Shown: one piece after another, positions 1-5,279 of the stretch | How the letters are laid out: each line of letters starts with the position of its first letter | How positions within the stretch are numbered: position 1 is the stretch's first letter | Origin: Acidobacteriota bacterium | GTDB lineage: Bacteria; Acidobacteriota; Terriglobia; UBA7540 | Assembly (NCBI GenBank): GCA_021780055.1 | Contig: JAJXZM010000550.1 | Span: forward strand, 1-10,792 | Direction of reading: 5' to 3' | Length of the DNA stretch: 10,792 bases | Position numbers and translations under genes: made by a program | Notes under the pieces: model-generated | Databases searched by the model: none | What the model was told of the DNA's origin: nothing | Seen by the model: the letters and a program-made list of their open reading frames with translations, nothing else

Positions 1-1
1 G

Positions 2-154
2 GCGCATAACGTCTTCAACAAGGTCAATCTCGGGACACCTATCGGCAATATCACCTCACCGCTCTTTGGCCAATCCAACTCACTGGCAGGTGGGTTCTTT
101 AACAACCAGTCTGCAAACCGCATGATTAATCTGTTCATGCGCTTTAGCTTCTAG
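2..154 (+). CDS. C-terminal end of an Oar-like TonB-dependent receptor family outer-membrane protein (partial)
   Basis: Only the last 50 codons are in the window; the gene enters from the left edge. Reading from base 2, the peptide runs AHNVFNKVNLGTPIG… and ends …MINLFMRFSF before TAG. The 'N-x-FN-x-x-N-x-G' segment, the 'PLFGQS…LAGGFF…SANR' stretch and the final aromatic residue after a basic, amphipathic last strand are what I expect at the end of the large acidobacterial Oar-like barrel proteins. A terminal Phe is the usual signal for insertion by the BAM machinery. The protein would sit in the outer membrane, but its substrate cannot be told from this fragment. It points the same way as the related barrel gene that starts about 290 bases downstream, so the two may be tandem paralogues. 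The family call rests on about 50 residues, so it is probable rather than certain. Confidence 0.7.
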   Translation, partial: AHNVFNKVNLGTPIGNITSPLFGQSNSLAGGFFNNQSANRMINLFMRFSF

Positions 155-222
155 ACGAACGGAAAAGTTGCAGGCAGAAGTTGGCGCCTGAATCATAAAA
201 CCGCAGTTGACCTTGCCTCCTA

Positions 223-265
223 TCCGGCCGGATGCTGAAAGCACAACCTTCTGCATCCGGCCGGA
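223..265. repeat. Strong stem-loop made of two copies of the palindrome TCCGGCCGGA
   Basis: The left arm TCCGGCCGGATGC (223-235) is the exact reverse complement of GCATCCGGCCGGA (253-265). After one T/T mismatch the pairing continues with GAA/TTC (237-239 and 249-251), leaving a 9-base loop. Each arm also contains the self-complementary 10-mer TCCGGCCGGA (223-232 and 256-265). It lies 69 bases after the stop of the upstream barrel gene, so it could end or protect that transcript. No T-run follows on either strand, so it is not a classical intrinsic terminator. The alternative reading is a pair of identical protein-binding dyads 33 bp apart, about three helical turns. Confidence 0.6.
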
Positions 266-268
266 AAT

Positions 269-291
269 GCAGGGATTCCCGATGTCCCTGC
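269..291. repeat. Small inverted repeat next to the large stem-loop
   Basis: GCAGGGA (269-275) pairs with TCCCTGC (285-291) across a 9-base loop. It lies just after the large stem-loop, and together they form a structured block of about 70 bases between the two barrel genes. No T-rich tract follows. It could add to transcription termination or 3' end protection, but a 7-bp stem can occur by chance. Confidence 0.35.
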
Positions 292-390
292 TCCTCCTTG
301 TTCGTGAAACAATTCTGAAACTCTTCGTTTCGAAACCAATTTGAGTGGCGACTCTTTCATCGCATCATCCAAGTAAAAATCACCGAAGGG

Positions 391-420
391 TTGTCACAGG
401 AATTCGCAGAGGTATATAAT
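391..420 (+). promoter_or_regulatory. Near-consensus sigma-70 type promoter for the envelope operon
   Basis: TTGTCA (391-396, five of six bases of the -35 consensus) is followed after 18 bases by a perfect TATAAT (415-420). Transcription would start near 427, giving a leader of only about 15 bases before the ATG at 442. That leader would hold little more than the weak ribosome binding site GAGAG (431-435, 6 bases before the ATG). This is the best promoter match in the window and sits immediately before the three-gene operon. The region from 292 to 390 otherwise shows nothing recognisable. Confidence 0.6.
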
Positions 421-441
421 TTTCCCTTGTGAGAGCCCGCA

Positions 442-3237
442 ATGAAGATTTTGTTCTTAGCCCTTCTGGGGCTCATCATAGCCGTACCTGCTGCATATTC
501 GTCGCCCGACACCCAAAAGAATTCTGAGCAATCATCGGGTGCAGCCGCACCGCTCACTCGTGCTACTGAAGAGTTCAAGGTTCTGACGGGCAGATGGGGC
601 ATGCGGCCGGACAGTCCGCCCTCCGCGCAAAGGCATTTTGGGCCCAAGATGCTCTGGCACGGCAGGGTATACGAGTATTTTCGCAACGATTCACTCGACG
701 CGATACCGCACGAAGTTAATCAAAACGGCGGAACAAAATCACCCCTGCACCGGAACCAGTTTGGGTTCAGCGTTTCGGGACCCGTGATCATTCCACATCT
801 GGTCACCAATCCCCAGAACACTTTTTTCACGTTGTCTTACGAAGGAGTGCGTGAAACAATCTCACGCGCCTCGCTGCACACGATACCGACGGCAGCCCAG
901 CGGAACGGGGACTTCTCAAAAACAGTGGACCAGGCTGGAAACCCGCTGATTATTTACGACCCGGCCACGACCGCCCCCAATCCGGCCTACGACCCTTCTC
1001 TTCCCGTCTCAACCAGCAATCTCCAGTACCTGCGGTCACCGTTTTCCGGAAACATTATTCCCTCCGACCTCCTGTCGCCGGTTGTCCAGCAGGCTCTGGC
1101 GTATTATCCCTTTCCCAACACAAACGTTGGTCCCTTCTTTGAGAACAACTACTTTGTCAACGCTCCGCAGTACGACACGGCCGACGGGATTATCGCCCGA
1201 GTCGATCAATCCGTGGGCAACCGGCAGCGCCTGACGTTCCAGACGGCTATCTCGAACGGCTTCGTCAGCGCACCGAAATATTTTCCCAATCTGGCCAGCC
1301 CCACGGCCCCTGATGAGCATTATTCGCGGTGGAGAGCTGAAATCGGCCACGTTTTCACGGCCACGGCAAAGACCGTGAACTCTATCCACCTGACGGCGGA
1401 ATCAAACGTTGTGCAGGCCGGAACCGGCAATCAGTCTCCATTCCCGGTCTATCAGCTTGTTGACAACTATCTTTCGATGGGCACAGGTTTCCCCAATTCG
1501 CGCAACGCGCGCAATACGGTGGAAGTGGAGGAGTCGATATCCACGCAGCAAGGCAAGCACTCGCTTCAGTTGTCCTTCCAGGCCGACCAATACCAGGTGG
1601 ACTCATTCACGCCGCAGTATCCCTCCGGGTACTTCCAGTTCTCGACCGGGCTGACCAGCCTGCCCGGCATCACCAACACAGGTGATCCTTTTGCCAGTTT
1701 TCTCCTCGGCCTGCCGCAATATGCAGAACGCACAGTAATCACCTCGCCTTCTTATTTCAGAAATTCCTATCAGTCACTTTCGGGCGGCGACAAGTACCAG
1801 GTATCAAAGAACCTCACGGTCAGCGTCGATCTCAATTTCAAGCGTCACACGCCGAGGGTGGAAAAATACAACCGGCAAAGCACAATAGACCCTGCGGTTC
1901 TGGATCCCTCATCGCTCAAGATGGGTGCGCTGGTATTTGCCGGCCGCAACGGGGTACCGCGCGGGCTCCGGCCGTCCAGCGTCGATCTTGACTACACACT
2001 GGGACTGGCGTGGAACCCCCGCGGGGATTCCAAAACAGGCGTCCGCGCCTCATTCCATCACTGGCATGGGGCCATGCCCATCTATAACGGGCAGTGGGGC
2101 ACGCAAGGTTTTAACGCCCGCCAAACATTCACATCTGCAAACAGCCAGTTGAGTCCAGCGCTTGACTTCGAAAACGGTGTACCGCCGCTGACGACACCGC
2201 TGCCCGATCTCAACCCCTCGGCGGCTGACAATACTGTCGCAGATTACGTGGACATGACCAAGAGGGTCCCCGTCTATCGGGCGGCGTCGTTGTCCGTTGA
2301 GCGCCAGATGCCATTTTCCATGGTGGTAACAGTAGGAACAGACTACAGTGCCGGCAGGGACCTTCTGGTGGGGGGCTCAACCACAAGCCCCAACGCGGTC
2401 GACCCACGCTACCTGACCTATGGCGACCAGCTTTATAACCAGGCGTTTCGCCTTTCTCTGCAACCGTACCCGCAGTTCACCGCTTTCGACCTTTACGGGC
2501 TTTATCCGGCCGGGCGGTATCAGCGGAATGCCGGATACGTCCAAGTGGAAAAACGCGAGACTTATGGCCTTTCGTTTGCGGCCACTTACGAATACTCGCG
2601 GCAGTTCGATGACTACTCCGGCCCATACGGCAACCAGGACTTGATCAATCTGAGCAACGACTGGTCGGCCACAGCCTACAACACGCCGCAGTACCTCCAG
2701 TTGAGCTATATTTATGACCTTCCCTTTGGCTCCGGGAAACCCCTGTTGGACCTCGAGGGCTGGGGCAGGCCGATTGTCAGTGGCTGGTCGGTCAGCGGCA
2801 TGGCGTTTTGGAACGACGGCCACCCGCTGGCGATGCAACCAGAGTTCAACAACACGGGCGACGTGCTTTCAACACTCTATGTGAACATCGTGCCCGGCGT
2901 GGACCCTCATGTGTCCGATCCGGGACCCAACCAGTGGTTTAATCCAGCTGCGTTTGCTCAGCCGGCGGATTTCACTCTGGGCAACGCCCCGAGGACAATT
3001 TCGGACTTACTGGGGCCCGGCCACAACAGAATGGACATCAGCCTGGATAAGCGCATGCCGGTCGGAGACACTTCGTTCGATTTCAACGTCACGGCGTTTA
3101 ATCTTCTAAATCATGCAAATTGGAATTATCCTGACACCACGATTGGCCCCGCAAGCGCGCCCAATATCGATGCCGGACGGATTATTGGTTCCAATGGCGG
3201 GCGTGTTGTTCAGCTTGGTCTGACCCTGAGTTTCTGA
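442..3237 (+). CDS. Oar-like TonB-dependent receptor family barrel protein lacking most of its plug domain
   Basis: A 931-residue predicted outer-membrane protein. Residues 1 to about 20 form a signal peptide (MKILFLALLGLIIAVPAAYS). Residues 43-48 (EEFKVL) match the conserved segment late in the plug of acidobacterial Oar-like receptors, and WHGRVYEYFRND (72-83), HRNQFGFSVSGP (103-114) and FFTLSYEGVRE match the plug-to-barrel transition. The rest is long, aromatic-rich barrel sequence, with NVTAFNLLNHANWN near the end and a final Phe. Relatives as I know them carry a carboxypeptidase-regulatory-like domain of about 80 residues and a full plug before EEFKV. Here only about 22 residues of Ser/Gln/Ala-rich sequence separate the signal peptide from it, so the regulatory domain, any TonB box and most of the plug are missing. 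The expected VVTKSGTN-like segment is also degenerate. The open barrel and promoter suggest a living gene rather than a pseudogene. Its stop overlaps the next start (TGATG). The substrate is unknown. Confidence 0.8.
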   Translation: MKILFLALLGLIIAVPAAYSSPDTQKNSEQSSGAAAPLTRATEEFKVLTGRWGMRPDSPPSAQRHFGPKMLWHGRVYEYFRNDSLDAIPHEVNQNGGTKSPLHRNQFGFSVSGPVIIPHLVTNPQNTFFTLSYEGVRETISRASLHTIPTAAQRNGDFSKTVDQAGNPLIIYDPATTAPNPAYDPSLPVSTSNLQYLRSPFSGNIIPSDLLSPVVQQALAYYPFPNTNVGPFFENNYFVNAPQYDTADGIIARVDQSVGNRQRLTFQTAISNGFVSAPKYFPNLASPTAPDEHYSRWRAEIGHVFTATAKTVNSIHLTAESNVVQAGTGNQSPFPVYQLVDNYLSMGTGFPNSRNARNTVEVEESISTQQGKHSLQLSFQADQYQVDSFTPQYPSGYFQFSTGLTSLPGITNTGDPFASFLLGLPQYAERTVITSPSYFRNSYQSLSGGDKYQVSKNLTVSVDLNFKRHTPRVEKYNRQSTIDPAVLDPSSLKMGALVFAGRNGVPRGLRPSSVDLDYTLGLAWNPRGDSKTGVRASFHHWHGAMPIYNGQWGTQGFNARQTFTSANSQLSPALDFENGVPPLTTPLPDLNPSAADNTVADYVDMTKRVPVYRAASLSVERQMPFSMVVTVGTDYSAGRDLLVGGSTTSPNAVDPRYLTYGDQLYNQAFRLSLQPYPQFTAFDLYGLYPAGRYQRNAGYVQVEKRETYGLSFAATYEYSRQFDDYSGPYGNQDLINLSNDWSATAYNTPQYLQLSYIYDLPFGSGKPLLDLEGWGRPIVSGWSVSGMAFWNDGHPLAMQPEFNNTGDVLSTLYVNIVPGVDPHVSDPGPNQWFNPAAFAQPADFTLGNAPRTISDLLGPGHNRMDISLDKRMPVGDTSFDFNVTAFNLLNHANWNYPDTTIGPASAPNIDAGRIIGSNGGRVVQLGLTLSF

Positions 3238-4181
3238 TGAAAGAAGTTGTCACTATTTATGCACTGCTTCTGATGGCTGTCGTCGGGGCCGCGGCCACCC
3301 ACGCGCAGACGAAATCCCCCAATTTCTCCATTCCGGCGCGTCTTGAAAACAACAATTGTCCAGGCGACCCAACATTCAAGTTGACCCTCAATGGAATGCC
3401 CGCCCCTGTCAAGGAGGAATTGGGCCCGGGCAGTGACCAGGTGATCTTGATTGTACTCGATATTACGGGGGACCTGTCGCGGATTGATGAAGCCCGACAG
3501 GCCCTCATTGCCGACATATCCAAACTACCTCCGACTACGTGGGTTGGCGTCTTGCGCTCACAAGATGGGTTGCATGTCCTGGCCGACCCGACTCCCGACC
3601 GCCAGAAGGTCAATGACATCATCCAATCCCTTACCAGTAGCGGGACGCCGGGCCTTCTGGAAACGGTCCACGCGGCACTGACCCTGGCCGATGCCATGAT
3701 TCGCAAGTCGCCCGTGCGTGTCTCCGTGCTTTATATCACCGACGGAAGCATCTATAGTTACCGCGAAAACTACACCGATCCCGTCATCAATCCCAGTGAC
3801 ACCCACGACCTCAGCCGGCGCTTTCGGGATGCGCTGATTGGTGAAAAGATATCCAAACTGGAGAGACGCGTCAGTTCATTGGAAGCGCCGTTGTTCGTAG
3901 TCCAGTTGGACTACCGGCAGAATGGGCTTGACCAGGCTTACCAGAATGGGTTGGAAGCACTGACCACCGTAACCGGTGGCGATGCCGCAATGTGCCACTC
4001 GCTTGCGGAGGTTCCGGGAGTGATATCCACCATGCTTGACCGGATCAAGACTACATGGAGACTCAACTTGGCGGTCCCGCCCCGGATCCACAACAGTCTG
4101 CAGGTCGGCTTGAGCGCTTCGTGTGGGTCGCAGGACATTCAGCTTGCTTGGCGCTCCCACATTAGACTTAAAGGAGAGTAA
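3237..4181 (+). CDS. Secreted von Willebrand factor A domain protein (VWFA-related acidobacterial type)
   Basis: 314 residues. An N-terminal signal peptide of about 23 residues ends in THA, with likely cleavage before Gln24. The vWA fold starts at about residue 67: a hydrophobic strand QVILIVLD leads to the metal-site loop D75-I-T77-G-D79, followed by GTPGLLETVHAAL (136-148, matching the Thr-bearing second loop) and the strand VSVLYITDGS (162-171) with Asp169 in the third loop. The later part (PLFVVQLDY, then LEALTTVTGGDAAMC and a final beta-rich segment) follows the order in acidobacterial VWFA-related proteins. Three cysteines (41, 253, 296) are possible disulfide partners after export. vWA domains usually bind proteins through a metal ion. 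The ATG overlaps the preceding stop by one base and no Shine-Dalgarno sequence is visible, so translation probably depends on ribosomes ending the barrel gene. A role as periplasmic or surface partner of the barrel is inference. Confidence 0.75.
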   Translation: MKEVVTIYALLLMAVVGAAATHAQTKSPNFSIPARLENNNCPGDPTFKLTLNGMPAPVKEELGPGSDQVILIVLDITGDLSRIDEARQALIADISKLPPTTWVGVLRSQDGLHVLADPTPDRQKVNDIIQSLTSSGTPGLLETVHAALTLADAMIRKSPVRVSVLYITDGSIYSYRENYTDPVINPSDTHDLSRRFRDALIGEKISKLERRVSSLEAPLFVVQLDYRQNGLDQAYQNGLEALTTVTGGDAAMCHSLAEVPGVISTMLDRIKTTWRLNLAVPPRIHNSLQVGLSASCGSQDIQLAWRSHIRLKGE

Positions 4182-4188
4182 GATAGTG
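4171..4188 (+). promoter_or_regulatory. Ribosome binding site that selects the GTG start of the coiled-coil gene
   Basis: AAGGAGAG (4171-4178) is the strongest Shine-Dalgarno match seen in this operon and lies within the last codons of the vWA gene. Counting from the end of AGGAGA (4177), it is 8 bases from GTG at 4186 and 14 bases from ATG at 4192. The spacing therefore favours the GTG. An in-frame ATG at 4123 lies inside the vWA gene and would put charged residues before the membrane segment. Confidence 0.6.
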
Positions 4189-4995
4189 GCGATGCGACGC
4201 CTGCATATCGCGGTGGTTTCAAGCCTTGGGGTTGCCCTGTTGGCAACTGGTGGCGTGATTGTCCAACAAGCCAGAAAGCTTGCAGAAGCCCGCCAGCAGA
4301 GGGACGCGGCAATACTGTCTCTGCATAAGACTCAGGAAGCCTTGCAGCAGCGCGAACTTCGCGCCGCCGAGGCCCTGCGCGAGGGCTCGAAGCCCTCAAC
4401 CGACGACAAGGCAGTGATTGCACAGCGCGACGCTACAATCAAACAGCTTACGGCTGAGTTGAATGCGGCACAGTCCGGCATCACGGAACTCCAGGAAAAA
4501 CTTGCTGCTTCGCAGGATGAAAACGAAAGAGCCCTGACTGCCGCCAGTAAGAATTACGACACCCAGATAGCAGAGCTTCAGGGTCGCCTCGACGAATTGC
4601 AGAAGCAACTCGGCGCTGCGCAGTCCGATCTTCAGAGTTCCCGCCAGCGCGTCGCTGCGCTGCAAAAGGCAAATGACCAGTTGAGTTCCGCGAACAATGA
4701 AGGGGCTGCCCGCGTGGCTGAGCGCGAGCGCATTTTGAACAGCCTTCAGGACCTGGATCGCCGGCGGGAATCCTACCTGAGATCCATTGCCGACCGTTAC
4801 CGCAACCTGACCAGCCAGTTCCGAACCATGAGCGGCATGATGAACTCAAATCGCGGTCAGGACTCCAGCGCTTACAGCGGGCCGGCACTCGATATGATCC
4901 AGAACGCCATCACCCTTACCGATAATGACCTTCAACATCTGAGCGAACTGAGCGCGAAGGCCTTCCGGCTGGAAAAACAGCTCTCAAGAAAATGA
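4186..4995 (+). CDS. Membrane-anchored coiled-coil protein of unknown function
   Basis: With the GTG start at 4186 the product has 269 residues. A short basic N-terminus (VAMRRLH) precedes one hydrophobic segment, about residues 6-26 (LHIAVVSSLGVALLATGGVIV), read as an uncleaved signal anchor. From about residue 27 to 200 the sequence is rich in Ala, Gln, Glu, Leu, Arg and Lys with heptad-like spacing (for example TIKQLTAELNAAQSGITELQ and AELQGRLDELQKQLGAAQ), pointing to a long coiled coil. The last 70 residues look helical and less regular. No catalytic motif, cysteine or known domain is apparent. The probable topology is inner-membrane anchored with the rod in the periplasm, long enough to span a good part of it. 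It is the last gene of the operon, 4 bases after the vWA stop. A scaffold or tether role is inference. Similarity hits to unrelated coiled coils would be uninformative. Confidence 0.7.
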   Translation: MAMRRLHIAVVSSLGVALLATGGVIVQQARKLAEARQQRDAAILSLHKTQEALQQRELRAAEALREGSKPSTDDKAVIAQRDATIKQLTAELNAAQSGITELQEKLAASQDENERALTAASKNYDTQIAELQGRLDELQKQLGAAQSDLQSSRQRVAALQKANDQLSSANNEGAARVAERERILNSLQDLDRRRESYLRSIADRYRNLTSQFRTMSGMMNSNRGQDSSAYSGPALDMIQNAITLTDNDLQHLSELSAKAFRLEKQLSRK

Positions 4996-4996
4996 C

Positions 4997-5014
4997 GCGG
5001 TCTTACTTGACCGC
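4997..5014 (+). terminator. Weak hairpin after the envelope operon
   Basis: GCGGTC (4997-5002) and GACCGC (5009-5014) form a perfect 6-bp stem with a 6-base loop, starting 2 bases after the TGA of the coiled-coil gene. Position and symmetry fit an operon end, but no T-tract follows (the next bases are CCTCCGG), so efficient intrinsic termination is doubtful. Confidence 0.3.
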
Positions 5015-5201
5015 CCTCCGGTACATCACGATCGAGCCCCGGTGGCGGGTGTAGAGTTGTGGGCAATAGTCTTGGTTTGCGGCTTTCAGGCGTGCCTCCG
5101 GTATAAATCTACAGAAGCATGAATCCTCCCACCGAGGACAGTTCGAAAAAACTGCGTAACCCATTAAGACCATCCTGGTTCCGGACCGTAATCCCGCTAT
5201 C

Positions 5202-5231
5202 TTGACGGCCTTGGGAGGTGGGTTTTAAGAT
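5202..5231 (+). promoter_or_regulatory. Candidate promoter for uvrA
   Basis: TTGACG (5202-5207) and TAAGAT (5226-5231) are 18 bases apart, with five of six and four of six consensus matches, and would start transcription about 40 bases before the uvrA ATG. An alternative is TTGCGG (5077-5082) with TATAAA (5102-5107), 19 bases apart. The rest of the gap from 5015 to 5279 shows no gene I would defend. I saw no E. coli-type LexA box, but the acidobacterial SOS motif is not one I can recognise by eye. Confidence 0.4.
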
Positions 5232-5279
5232 GATAGATTGCCCTGAGCCTGCGCAATGCGCCTGAGAGGCAGTGTAAGC

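Noticed and set aside
650..672. TGGCAC-containing stretch resembling a sigma-54 -24 element
   Set aside because: No TTGC-type -12 element follows at the correct distance, and the site is inside a coding region.
2377..2838. Minus-strand open frame of 153 codons inside the barrel gene
   Set aside because: It is an antisense frame within a strongly coding region, with no family resemblance and no promoter or ribosome binding signal.
3918..3953. Short direct repeat CAGAATGGG(C/T)TTG inside the vWA gene
   Set aside because: Two imperfect copies that encode a repeated QNGL. They are too short and too few to be a repeat element, and probably a chance or local duplication.
4123..4185. Upstream ATG extending the coiled-coil protein by 21 residues into the vWA gene
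   Set aside because: No ribosome binding site precedes it, it would overlap the vWA gene by 59 bases and it would put charged residues before the membrane anchor. The AAGGAGAG site fits the GTG at 4186.
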